Positions 11,503 through 21,830 of a stretch of DNA of 64,000 nt are shown one piece after another. Both the position numbers and the translations under genes were made by a program. Numbering within the stretch: the stretch's first letter is position 1; each line of letters starts with the position of its first letter. Origin of the DNA: Isoetes taiwanensis (lineage: Eukaryota > Streptophyta > Lycopodiopsida > Isoetales > Isoetaceae); the NCBI GenBank assembly GCA_021234155.1, contig JAJEKV010000015.1, positions 186,001 to 250,000 of the forward strand, given 5' to 3'. Under the pieces are notes generated by a model, which saw only the letters and a list, made by a program, of their open reading frames with translations, was not told where the DNA came from and searched no databases.

Positions 11503-12488
11503 TCAAAAGGCTGGCTCAGTTCTTGAAACAATTTCCTGTTTTAGCTTTAATTCATTTTAGAAAGAGTAAGAGAAATATGCATGAATAAACATGCATTACT
11601 TTATCCATCTAACACCCTGGCAGTGACTTGGAAGGGTGGCCCAGAAATGTATTGATGACAATGCTTCAATAAGAAGCATGAAGGTGGTATAGGGGTCTCC
11701 CTCCTTGGTCATTATCCATTACTAACAAAAGGATTTTATTACCTAAGGTAAATAAGGTCCAGCAGGGGCACAAGTCTAACACACTTATTGCATTTTTTAA
11801 CATTAATACTTGTCCTTTGTAACATAAAATAGGGCTCGTAATACAGGAATTTCATACTTAGGTATACCTAAAGGACTAGTTAGACCAGTAAGAGCTGGCA
11901 TGCTTCAAGTGTGCGAGGAGTTTAAATGGTCTTAGTTGACTATAATAGGGAATATTGCCTTTTACTACAAGATCTCAACGGCATACCTTAGGTTTATAGA
12001 ATAGCTTTAACCTTTTTTAATATGGTCTAATTTTCATATTAAAAAAGAGGGCGTACGTATACGGAATGGATAAGACATACTAAGTATAATACGTGGGAAT
12101 GTGACTTGAACGAGTATGCTAGACTAAAATTTAGGGTTCGTAGCTGAGAACAGCGATGGAGCACTCCGGCATAGACAGGTTTATGAGAAAGCCCTTTAAA
12201 TTTAGAATGATGACACGCCTCCATATTATGCTGAGAGTAGTGAACAAGGACATACTAAAGCATGTGGTGCGGATTCTTTCCTTCATGTTGTTCGTGTTTA
12301 GAGCTGGAAACAATAGGGCAGGTACGTCCTCTTCTGATTTTATGAAAGTAATGACTGGCAATAGTATCAGGGTTAAGAAACTAGACAAGACAGGGCGGGA
12401 GAATGCTTATAAGTTGGAATTTAAGGTTGATAATTTGATTGTAATTTGCCTTCGAGCTATTGTGGGGAACGAGCTCTGTTTTGGCGCC

Positions 12489-12812
12489 ATGACAAGGCCT
12501 GAAGGATCATCAAATATCAAACCAACAAAGGCTGATATTATTGCTATGCTGAAAGAAAAGGGGATTGATTGCAAGAATGATGGTGTCACTATGAAGAAAG
12601 CTGTGCTGGAGGAAATAGCCAGAAAGGCAGGGATTGATATTTCTACCAGGAGATCTAATCCGGGTAAACGAGCTGGATCAAGCATTGAAGCTTGTTTAGC
12701 AACTGTGACACGGAAATTGGACAAACCTGCTAATATGGTAGCTGGTAGCAGCGTAAACATTGCTGAGGAAGGGGATGATTTCTTTGACGAGGAGTCTATG
12801 CCACTAAATCAG
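12489..12812 (+). CDS. ORF0 exon 1, SAP-like small protein
   Basis: The exon is 324 nt (108 codons), exactly the length of its counterparts at 19454-19777 and 57858-58181. The start ATG (MTRPEGSS) is chosen because homology to the minus-strand copy begins there; the frame is open further upstream to 12156 without conservation. A helix-turn-helix segment (TKADIIAMLKEKGID, then KKAVLEEIARKAGID) resembles a SAP domain, a module that binds AT-rich DNA. It is followed by a basic linker, an acidic stretch (EEGDDFFDEES) and the conserved end PLNQ at a GT donor (12813). DNA or RNA binding is inferred. Confidence 0.6.
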
Positions 12813-13061
12813 GTTTTATTTTATGATCTGGGGTATTGTATATCTTAGTTAGTATAAGATCTGCAAAAAAATTTTTAAAAAAAAAGGGGGGGTTCTTAAC
12901 TGAGTGGTAACATGAAACAAATGTAAATGGCTGCATGCACTTCTAACATGTTCTACTGTAGCACGAATTCCAGAAAGAATAACCGGTTTATTACGAAAAC
13001 AGGGAAGTATTCTACCAGTAGCAGGTTGCATAATTTTAATGCTAGCAAGTTTACGTTATTA

Positions 13062-13175
13062 TGTTAAGGTTAAAGGGCTTAAGCCGTTGGAACCTATTGC
13101 TTACCTCGCTAATCCCCCGCATGCTTACCCATTTCTTGGCTAATGCTTGTCCGGGTTGGATTAGTGTAACTGTGT
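13062..13175 (+). promoter_or_regulatory. Folded 3' splice-site block, altered acceptor
   Basis: Same block as at 20033-20135, but several positions differ: CCTCGCTAATCCCCCGC instead of CCTGCTAATCCCTGC, and GGATTAGTGTAAC instead of GGATTGCAGGTAAC. The usual TGCAG acceptor is missing as written. All changes sit at CAG/CTG words, so this may be a consensus error rather than a real loss. Confidence 0.5.
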
Positions 13176-13422
13176 TCTACTCTACCTACTCTAATGTTTT
13201 GGAAGCATGAAGCATTCAAGGGAATGTATTAGCAGCAAAGAGAAATGGTTCAATCAAGTTATCTGTAAGAAAAAAGATGCTAAATGTGAGGAACAAAAAA
13301 TCATGTTTAAGTTATACAGGTTATATCTCTACCCTGATTTTGAGTGTTGCAAATGCGAAATCGGACAAAGGGCTAAGGAAATTGAGCAGGAATTTCTAGA
13401 TAACTTGGCAGAAGATACTTAA
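13166..13422 (+). CDS. ORF0 exon 2
   Basis: The frame contains MKHSRECISS and a Lys/Cys-rich segment (CKKKDAKCEEQK), then CCKCEIGQRAKEIEQEF and a stop. The same exon in the copy at 20130-20387 follows a good TGCAG acceptor and joins exon 1 in phase 0 (LNQ then VTRF). Cysteines in pairs could bind a metal, but the pattern is not a known finger. The exact start in this copy is uncertain because the acceptor is altered. Confidence 0.5.
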
Positions 13423-14275
13423 ACTCTGACTTTAGCATCAAAAAACATAATGTATGCCTTTTGTGAAGACGGTCAAGTATGATGACATATAGTAACTGCT
13501 GTAGAAGTCTGGTTAACCTCCTTTACAAAAAATACAAAAAAATGGAAAAAGATTTTTGAAAAATTAGTGCGGTACTGATATTTACTTCCTTTACTGCATT
13601 AGTCATGTTTTAAAATGCTCTAGTCAAGATCTCATAGATGGACTTTGGTTGTATGAGAAATGTTTCTACTTTTTCCTAAAACTGAACTGTATAAATCAGA
13701 GGTGGTATTATGCTTGGTCAAGGATAAAACAATAAAAATAGATGTAAAATAGGCATCATAAAGTTGGTAAAACATTTGATGATATAAGTTTTTTTTTTGA
13801 GGCGTGTCCTAATAATAGAGAAAGGAATTTGTAACTAAAGCAGAACATTTTCCTTGTGCAGGCATTAGAATATGGATTTAAGATTTGAATAAGAATATAA
13901 TCTACATGTTTGAAAACTATATGTATAGTGTTCCCCAATTGTTTATCTCCTCGCTACATGGGGAGCTGATAAGTCTTGACGTGCCGGGATGTCCTGGCAT
14001 GGATGGATGTCTGGACCATATGGTCTAGGCCTGTATATATTCGGTGATTTCAGTTTGCTGGTTTAACTGGCAGTGAACATTTGGGGGCACTATGCATCTA
14101 GTTACAAAATTAATTTTGTCTATCTCGTTTTTCATCATGATGCAAAATACTTATTGATTCTAGGATTACTGTCATGCTAGCTTCCATAATAATATTCTGA
14201 AATATAAATATCTGAATACTAATGTTTTGTCCATATGCATAGGAGGGACTGACAAATACAAATGAACGAGCACTG

Positions 14276-15879
14276 ATGGCAAAAAATGGCAATAATGAAG
14301 AACCTAATGCTCCAAATGAATGGTACGCGGAACTGAAGGCACATGGGTACAATCTATTGGGACGACCAGCTCCTAATCAAGCTGTACAAACGGTGCTGGC
14401 ATGCATACTCAGTCCTGAGCTGCATCAATACATCATAAAAAAGGAAGTAAATGTTCCTAACAGTGACCATTCTGCCATTATTCATATGGGTATGAGTAAT
14501 TTCCTTATAATGGTTGCTGGTTTTACAAAGTGCAATTACAATATTGAAGCATGCAAAAGCTTTATAGACGACAGATATAATAGGCTACCTATTGCACAGT
14601 ATAGGGCCACTGAAAGAGAGGCCGCCAACCTAAGGACTTTTGTTAAATGTCTCACTGCACTCGAAAGGGCTAACGGGGTCAAGTTTACCTTTCCATCCAG
14701 CAGCAACAAGAAAGTTCGCAGTAAGCCACCTGCTGTACAGACCACTATTGTACCAAACAATTTGAGCAGCAACTGTTTATTCAGTGTCAACATGCTACCT
14801 GAGGAATATAGAAGTGCCTTTGCAGTCAACAATGGGAATGAAAACCTGGAAAAGTCTGACAAAAGTGAGGATGAAGTTGAAAGACCTCCAATTGCTATGC
14901 TAAACCTCTTTAACTGCGGAAGGTTCCCTATTATGTCACAAAGGGAAGTTGAATCACATGGCGAGCAATTTAAACAGGCCTTATGGAAAAGCAAAAACTT
15001 AGGTGTTCTGGCACCTATAAGTATGGAGGCCTGGAAAAAGTTGGCTAATATTTCTGATGAAGAGGTTAAGCTTGCTTTTCGAGGACGACGACAATTGTAT
15101 CAGAAAAGTGGACAAGCTGGAGGTAATATTACCCTTCCCCGCTAAATGTTTTGGATTGAATGCAAAGAACAAAGATGGCCATAAGCATCGGATGTAAGGG
15201 ACATCGGGCTAGAATTGATGAAAGAAGACATGATTTTTACATCAAAAAAAATGTGGAGGACATTATGCCCCTTTATTAAATGCACTTGTGGAAAAGTAGC
15301 TAAGGAGAATGGAGATTGTCCTGACACCATAATATGGTTTGACCATGCTGTCTGGTTTCTCATGAACAACCTGGAGAAGGCATGGCCTAGGCTGCCTACT
15401 ATGGTCAGGTTTGGTTTTTTCTGCTCACTTTTATCTACTATGCCTCTGCAGAAAAGTGTTATTGCTTTACTGCGATATCTCAGGGTCGAGACACAATGAT
15501 CCATATGGCAGTGAAATATTCAGAGGACCCCAATGCAGATCTAAATATGGAATTTGGCAATACCAAACTCACTGATATTCTGGAAAAGACCATTAAGCCA
15601 CTCAAATTTCTCATTGGAAAGCAACAGGAAACAAACAGCCCTGGGCAGACTTCTAACAGCAGGAAGCGGAGTAGTGAACCTGACAGCCCAAGTTGCTCCA
15701 TTATCATGCCACCTCGCTTATACAAAATGCCTGAATCTGGAAGCAACAGGAAGTCAAACAGCTGTAGCAATGAGGTTATACAAATTGATGACTCAAGTCA
15801 AGGTGACAGGTCGGTTACAAAAGCAAGTGTATCTGCAAGCAGATCATATGACATCGAGAATCCGGATTTCGACATATAA
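14276..15879 (+). pseudogene. ORF1, unknown function, frame interrupted as written
   Basis: The frame is open from 14276 to 15145, then continues in other frames at about 15215-15499 and 15496-15879. All parts align with the single frame at 54770-56330 on the minus strand. Conserved blocks: EWY-ELK-GY, GRPAPNQAVQT, HSAIIHMGMSNFL, LALERANGVKF, FPIMSQREVESHG, KSKNLGVLAPIS and LWRT-type MWRTLCPFIKCTC. These are followed by WFDHAVWFLMNN and TDILEKTIK. The first break occurs where CTTCCCCGCTAAATG stands in place of an expected LPCK codon run, i.e. at a CTGC site. The break may therefore be a sequencing error and the protein intact. Its role is unknown; the Cys cluster plus DH motif suggests metal binding. 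Confidence 0.65.
15146..15495 (+). other. ORF1 Cys-cluster and DH motif region
   Basis: The segment encodes CPFIKCTC, a Cys about 12 residues on, then W-F-DH-AVWFLMNN. The two other lineages in the window keep C-x-C, a downstream Cys and W-[FY]-DH-x-x-W-[FY]-x-MNN at the same distance. The DH followed by paired Asn is loosely reminiscent of His-Me (HNH) nucleases, but the spacing does not clearly fit. I do not assign that activity. Confidence 0.5.
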
Positions 15880-16066
15880 GCTTTTCCAAGGTATGAACAT
15901 GAAACCATTTTAATGAAAAGCACTTTCTTTATGTAAATCCACAATTGTTTGGTTGTTATGTTGCACACGTAATCTTGTTGTGTAATACTCATTAGGATTG
16001 AAGTATAAATTACTGATAACGAGAAAGGGGGAAAGGGAATTCTCCTAAGACATACATTGTGTTTCA

Positions 16067-18226
16067 ATGCCTGAAATGGCATTACATTTGGAAATTGATC
16101 ATCTTGATCACTTTATACGAAATACATTACAGATAAAGAGCAGAATCCTGGTTCTAAATGAGGAGGGAAACTGGAGGCTTACCCTGTCCAAAGAAAAGAA
16201 TAAAAAGAAATTCATACACTTTTGCTACTTCTCTAAGCTGGTCAGCAGACTAAAAATCAGTGAATTTTTTAAGAAGCAACTACAAGAAAGCTTTGGTGAG
16301 AAGGGTCTACTCCTGTATGAAAGCTCCACCTTTGGATGGAAATACATTAACAACATGAAAAGCATGTTTTATAGACCCAAATCAGTTTTTGCAAAATCTG
16401 GAGAGCTATGTTGCCCATGTAATAACCCCACTCTGGCAAGCTTTATGGATCATGACATTGGACATGTCAGGACAACAAATCTTGACATCGTACATAATGA
16501 AACTCTGAGGAAATGTTTTGCTATGGGATTGAACCACATTCCTGACCAACCATTCACATTACAGCAGTTCAAAAGGGAAATGAAGCTTACTATTGAGCAA
16601 TTCTTCAGGGTGCACAGATTTTCATTTAGGGATGAGGAAACACCCCTGATTGAAAAATGCAAGGAGAGGATATTTAAGGAAGCTAAACGAGAAGCTATCA
16701 ATCTTGTCAATGTTAACATTGACAACAAATGCAAATTTTTATTACGAGATGATGAAGTACTAAAAAATATAGAATGGCTCAAGGAACACTTCTATATATC
16801 TGGTGTAGACAAAGCAGCCAACAATGCATCCTTTATATGCCCTGTGCACATTAGAAAGGAGGCCTATAAGAGGCTTGGCAGCCATGACTTTGAAAAGTCT
16901 GAAGCCAATGTCAAGAATGTGACCAAGAAAATTGAGAATGAAATAATTGCACTGATTGGGGAAGGCAATTGTAGCTTTACTGAGCTTCCCTATTTGTTGG
17001 GCATCTATAAGGCCCACAAGAGGGAATATAGATGGATTACAAACGCACATAATACTATCTTCTCTGGAATAGCTTCACTAGTGGCAGCTGGCCTGAATAC
17101 TATACTAGAGATATGGCCAAGAATATGCCAAGAGAAATGTGCAATGTTCAACCTCTTCAGTCAACACAAAATCAAGGCTTCATGGGTAATAAATTCAATT
17201 TATGATTTGGTTTGCAATTTGCCTAAGCAAATAGATGAACTATTTGTATGTGACATCACCAAATGTTTTGAAAATATACCACTAAACGGTGAACAAGGCA
17301 TTGGATCTATTATGCAGGAAGTCTGCAGACTTGCATGGAAAAGCCAATTGAATGTTAACAGAAAGTATAAGATGTGGTACAGTCTGGGTAGTAATGGTAT
17401 GATTGAGGTTAAATGGAAGAACAGTGAGCCAAAAGGACAGAAATGGAGATTAATGGAACAGGATCAGTTTGTTAAAATTAACGTTTGGCTGTTGAACAAT
17501 TGCTTATTAAGCATGGGTGAAGGAATATGGAAGCAATGCAGGGGTATTCCAATGGGTTTCCCGTGTAGTCCTGCCTGGTGCAATTTATATCTCGCGATGT
17601 TTGAACTAAAGTTCATACTTAGACTGGCTAGAAATGGCAAAATGATAGAGGCAGCATCTTTCAGTAACACTCATAGGTACATTGATGACCTAATTGGCAT
17701 CAACAGCTATCATATAAGAACATATTTAGGTCTGAACAATGATGGCGGGCAAGGTGAGATGATATATGATTTGAACATACTAAAAATTAAAGATGAAACT
17801 GAATATTGGCCATTGGATCAGCATACAAAGATAGGCAAAAAAGTCCACTTTCTTAATATGACTATTGAAGTGTGCAATCGTTTTCAAGGGAGGTACTGTA
17901 CATATAGATTTGATAAAAGGGACAATCTGCCCTTCGAAGCAACCAAGTTTATACATTCATGTGGATGCAGACCTTACATCATGGCATGCAATGTGATTAT
18001 GTCACAAATCATGCCATATCTATATGTACATAGTAATCCTCTACTTGCTGCCGAAGATCTGTTTAAACTTATCAACACCTTTATCAGCAAAGGCTTCGAC
18101 AAGAAGGACGTCTGGAGATCAGTTAACAAAGTCTGCAAGGATATGAACTTTCCTGGATTGCAATATGATACCAGTACATTGAGAAACGAGCTTAAAGAAT
18201 ATAGGTACTTCTGCCTCCCAAGATGA
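16067..18226 (+). CDS. Reverse transcriptase, Penelope-like, no GIY-YIG
   Basis: 719 residues, intact. N-terminal part: CPCNNP and GLNHIPDQPF (compare the GLKF-P block of Penelope-like RTs). The DKAANN block is near residue 248 and LLGIYKAHK near 314. Motif A D-ITKCFENIP has its catalytic Asp at about 396. Motif B GIPMGFPCSPAWCNLY is near 493, and the active site YIDD is at 538-541. FLNM lies near 594 (motif D/E region), followed by a thumb-like end resembling Penelope RTs. The chain stops without a GIY-YIG domain. It should copy element RNA into DNA at a target-site primer. Relatives in this window: 52415-54485 (minus) and 62702 onward (plus). Telomeric endonuclease-less Penelope lineages (Athena, Coprina) are the nearest concept I know. 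Confidence 0.8.
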   Translation: MPEMALHLEIDHLDHFIRNTLQIKSRILVLNEEGNWRLTLSKEKNKKKFIHFCYFSKLVSRLKISEFFKKQLQESFGEKGLLLYESSTFGWKYINNMKSMFYRPKSVFAKSGELCCPCNNPTLASFMDHDIGHVRTTNLDIVHNETLRKCFAMGLNHIPDQPFTLQQFKREMKLTIEQFFRVHRFSFRDEETPLIEKCKERIFKEAKREAINLVNVNIDNKCKFLLRDDEVLKNIEWLKEHFYISGVDKAANNASFICPVHIRKEAYKRLGSHDFEKSEANVKNVTKKIENEIIALIGEGNCSFTELPYLLGIYKAHKREYRWITNAHNTIFSGIASLVAAGLNTILEIWPRICQEKCAMFNLFSQHKIKASWVINSIYDLVCNLPKQIDELFVCDITKCFENIPLNGEQGIGSIMQEVCRLAWKSQLNVNRKYKMWYSLGSNGMIEVKWKNSEPKGQKWRLMEQDQFVKINVWLLNNCLLSMGEGIWKQCRGIPMGFPCSPAWCNLYLAMFELKFILRLARNGKMIEAASFSNTHRYIDDLIGINSYHIRTYLGLNNDGGQGEMIYDLNILKIKDETEYWPLDQHTKIGKKVHFLNMTIEVCNRFQGRYCTYRFDKRDNLPFEATKFIHSCGCRPYIMACNVIMSQIMPYLYVHSNPLLAAEDLFKLINTFISKGFDKKDVWRSVNKVCKDMNFPGLQYDTSTLRNELKEYRYFCLPR

Positions 18227-18255
18227 ATTCTGAAATTTAATGATGTTTTCTTACT

Positions 18256-18372
18256 TTAGAACAGTAAAGAAAATAGGAGGTGTAGAGGGTCCCTATGTGT
18301 ATAGGGGTCCCTCTGCACCCCTATATGCTGAAAACATGGGACCCTCCTCACCTTCCGGTAGGAGGTAGGTTT

Positions 18373-18375
<3 letters not shown>
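18256..18375 (+). other. Type-2 3' tail with hairpin
   Basis: GGGTCCCTAT and ATAGGGGTCCC form a stem, followed by CGGTAGGAGGTAGG and (TA)n. Counterparts at 714-808 and 52266-52350 have the same stem position with different paired sequences. Probable recognition or 3'-end signal (inference). Confidence 0.6.

Positions 18376-18456
<81 letters not shown>
18376..18456. repeat. (TA)n between tandem elements
   Basis: About 80 bp. The 3' tail of one element is on the left and the 5' end of its near-identical partner is on the right. Confidence 0.95.
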
Positions 18457-18460
<4 letters not shown>

Positions 18461-19453
18461 TATTCAAAAGGCTGGCTCAGTTCTTGAAACAATCTCCTGG
18501 TTTAGCTTTAATTCATTTTAGAAAGAGTAAGAGAAATATGCATGAATAAACATGCATTACTTTATCCATCTAACACCCTGGCAGTGACTTGGAAGGGTGG
18601 CCCAGAAATGTATTGATGACAATGCTTCAATAAGAAGCATGAAGGTGGTATAGGGGTCTCCCTCCTTGGTCATTATCCATTACTAACAAAAGGATTTTAT
18701 TACCTAAGGTAAATAAGGTCCAGCAGGGGCACAAGTCTAACACACTTATTGCATTTTTTAACATTAATACTTGTCCTTTGTAACATAAAATAGGGCTCGT
18801 AATATCTGTGAATTTCATACTTAGGTATACCTAAAGGACTAGTTAGACCAGTAAGAGCTGGCATGCTTCAAGTGTGCGAGGAGTTTAAATGGTCTTAGTT
18901 GACTATAATAGGGAATATTGCCTTTTACTACAAGATCTCAACCAAGCATACCTTAGGTTTATAGAGTAGCTTTAACCTTTTTTAATATTGTCTAATTTTC
19001 ATATTAAAAAAGAGGGCGTACGTATACGGAATGGATAAGACATACTAAGTATAATACGTGGGAATGTGACTTGAACGAGTATGCTAGACTAAAATTTAGG
19101 GTTCGTAGCTGAGAACAGCGATGGAGCACTCCGGCATAGACAGGTTTATGAGAAAGCCCTTTAAATTTAGAATGATGACCTCCTTCCATTATTATGAGAG
19201 AGTAGTGAACAAGGACATACTAAAGCATGTGGTGCGGATTCTTTCCTTCATGTTGTTCGTGTTTAGAGCTGGAAACAATAGGGCAGGTACGTCCTCTTCT
19301 GATTTTATGAAAGTAATGACTGGCAATAGTATCAGGGTTAAGAAACTAGACAAGACAGGGCGGGAGAATGCTTATAAGTTGGAATTTAAGGTTGATAATT
19401 TGATTGTAATTTGCCTTCGAGCTATTGTGGGGAACGAGCTCTGTTTTGGCGCC

Positions 19454-19777
19454 ATGACAAGGCCTGAAGGATCATCAAATATCAAACCAACAAAGGCTGA
19501 TATTATTGCTATGCTGAAAGAAAAGGGGATTGATTGCAAGAATGATGGTGTCACTATGAAGAAAGCTGTGCTGGAAGAAATAGCCAGAAAGGCAGGGATT
19601 GATATTTCTACCAGGAGATCTAATCCGGGTAAACGAGCTGGATCAAGCATTGAAGCTTGTTTAGCAACTGTGACACGGAAATTGGACAAACCTGCTAATA
19701 TGGTAGCTGGTAGCAGCGTCAACATTGCTGAGGAAGGGGATGATTTCTTTGACGAGGAGTCTATGCCACTAAATCAG
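19454..19777 (+). CDS. ORF0 exon 1, second copy
   Basis: 324 nt, almost identical to 12489-12812 (MTRPEGSS start, SAP-like core, acidic tail, PLNQ, then GT donor at 19778). It joins 20130-20387 in phase 0. The spliced product would be 193 residues. Confidence 0.6.
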
Positions 19778-20032
19778 GTTTTATTTTATGATCTGGGGTA
19801 TTGTATGTCTTAGTTAGTATAAGATCTGCAAAAAATTTTTTTTAAAAAAAAGGGGGGTTCTTAACTGAGTGGTAACATGAAACGAATGTAGATGGCTTCA
19901 TGCACTTCTAACATGTTCTACTGTAGCACGAATTCCAGAAAGAATAACCGGTTTATTACGAAAACAGGGAAGTATTCTACCAGTAGCAGGTTGCATAATT
20001 TTAATGCTAGCAAGTTTACGTTATTATGTTAA

Positions 20033-20135
20033 GGTTGAAGGGCGTTAAGCCAGTGGAACCTATTGCTTACCTGCTAATCCCTGCATGCTTACCCATTTCT
20101 TGGCTAATGCTTGTCTGGTTGGATTGCAGGTAACC
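20033..20135 (+). promoter_or_regulatory. Folded 3' splice-site block, reference copy
   Basis: Order: GGTTGAAGGGCGTTAAGCC (20033-20051); TTACCTGC-T-AATCC (about 20067-20080); an inner hairpin from TTACCCA to TTGGCTAAT, whose GCTAAT matches a plant branch point; then GGATTGCAGGTAACC (20121-20135). The arms TTACCTGC/GCAGGTAA and AATCC/GGATT give a 13-bp stem with one bulged T that covers the acceptor AG (20128-20129). The same block is found in seven other elements here. Confidence 0.7.
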
Positions 20136-20387
20136 AGGTTCTACTCTACCTACTCTAATGTTTTTGGAAGCATGAAGCATTCAAGGGAATGTATTAGCAG
20201 CAAAGAGAAATGGTTCAATCAAGTTATCTGTAAGAAAAAAGATGCTAAATGTGAGGAACAAAAAATCATGTTTAAGTTATACAGGTTATATCTCTACCCT
20301 GATTTTGAGTGTTGCAAATGCGAAATCGGACAAAGGGCTAAGGAAATTGAGCAGGAATTTCTAGATAACTTGGCAGAAGATACTTAA
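20130..20387 (+). CDS. ORF0 exon 2, second copy
   Basis: Begins right after TGCAG (VTRFYSTYSNVFGS, then MKHSREC) and ends at a stop; 86 codons including the stop. The Cys/Lys-rich middle and EQEFLDNLAEDT end match 13166-13422. The joint LNQ-VTRF is in frame. Family function is unknown. Confidence 0.55.
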   Translation, partial: VTRFYSTYSNVFGSMKHSRECISSKEKWFNQVICKKKDAKCEEQKIMFKLYRLYLYPDFECCKCEIGQRAKEIEQEFLDNLAEDT

Positions 20388-20995
20388 ACTCTGACTTTAG
20401 CATCAAAAAACATAATGTATGCCTTTTTGTGAAGACGGTCAAGTATGATGACATATAGTAACTGCTGTAGAAGTCTGGTTAACCTCCTTTACAAAAAATA
20501 CAAAAAAATGGAAAAAGATTTTTGAAAAATTAGTGCTGTACTGATATTTACTTCCTTTACTGCATTAGTCATGTTTTAAAATGCTCTAGTCAAGATCTCA
20601 TAGATGGACTTTGGTTGTATGAGAAATGTTTCTACTTTTTCCTAAAACTGAACTGTATAAATCAGAGGTGGTATTATGCTTGGTCAAGGATAAAACAATA
20701 AAAATAGATGTAAAATAGGCATCATAAAGTTGGTAAAACATTTGATGATATAAGTTTTTTTTTGAGGCGTGTCCTAATAATAGAGAAAGGAATTTGTAAC
20801 TAAAGCAGAACATTTTCCTTGTGCAGGCATTAGAATATGGATTTAAGATTTGAATAAGAATATAATCTACATGTTTGAAAACTATATGTATAGTGTTCCC
20901 CAATTGTTTATCTCCTCGCTACATGGGGAGCTGATAAGTCTTGACGTGCCGGGATGTCCTGGCATGGATGGATGTCTGGACCATATGGTCTAGGC

Positions 20996-21124
<129 letters not shown>

Positions 21125-21734
21125 AGTTTTTGTACTATCAATGGGTCTATCGGCTATGGTTTATGAACATCTGGGAATAGATCAATTTTAAGTTGATTGG
21201 CCATTTGTAATCGAAATTTTTGTATGAGTGACTTAATACTATGTAAGAGACCTCTGCTTTGGTCTCTTATACAGTATTAAATGTGTTTGATTGATATAAG
21301 TTCCATGCAATGGTTGTTTTAGCAAACAAAATAAAAAAATTAATATAGTTGTAAATCATTTAAATTGTTGATGCTCATTCATTGCGCGATATTTTTATAC
21401 ACGTATATTTAAATATTTCTTTTAGAACATTGTCTCAATGTTTTGTTCCAACAGGGGTGACATGATTCCTAACCCATGAAGATAAAGTAAATACCTCAAG
21501 GCCAAAGTTAGCATAACCCTTGATAGTCAAACTCAATTCCTAAGAGAGGCCTAGTATTAAATGGCATGCCCCCATTAAAAGTAATGAGTTGTCTTTTGCA
21601 AAGTTGGTGCAATGTAAAATGATTCTTGTTGCTAAGTTGAGATCGCATGAACTCAAATTTATGAGACAATATTCTCTATAATTTGTTAACATCAAGAGTT
21701 CATATTGATATGGTTATTTTTGCTAGTTGAAATT

Positions 21735-21830
21735 ACAAAATTCTAACATTTACATAGCATAGGCACCATATGCAACCATCTAACAAAATTCTAACATTTA
21801 CATAGCATAGGCACCATATGCAACCATCTA
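21735..21830 (+). repeat. 48-bp perfect tandem duplication
   Basis: The unit acaaaattctaacatttac...accatcta is repeated twice without change. Confidence 0.9.

Larger units (their letters stand above)
11503..18375 (+). mobile_element. Full-length Penelope-like retroelement flanked by (TA)n
   Basis: About 6.9 kb between (TA)n tracts. Order: 5' leader, ORF0 exon 1 (12489-12812), intron with folded acceptor, ORF0 exon 2 (to 13422), ORF1 (14276-15879), RT (16067-18226), 3' hairpin tail. The leader through about 14036 is duplicated almost exactly at 18457-20998. There are no long terminal repeats and no poly-A tail. The RT resembles Penelope-like elements, and no GIY-YIG domain is visible. It is probably the youngest autonomous-type copy here, since its RT frame is intact. 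Confidence 0.75.

Noticed and set aside
11316-11531. Open frames made of Tyr-Ile repeats over (TA)n tracts (also at 3663, 18256, 20908, 52039)
   Set aside because: They are translations of the microsatellite with no conserved context.
15146-15495. HNH nuclease assignment for ORF1
   Set aside because: DH and Asn residues are present, but spacing and the final His/Asn do not clearly fit; kept as a motif of unknown function.
14276-18375. Hammerhead ribozyme, expected in some Penelope-like elements
   Set aside because: CTGATGA words occur only in coding sequence (near 15055) without a matching GAAA core or stems; no motif found at the tails.
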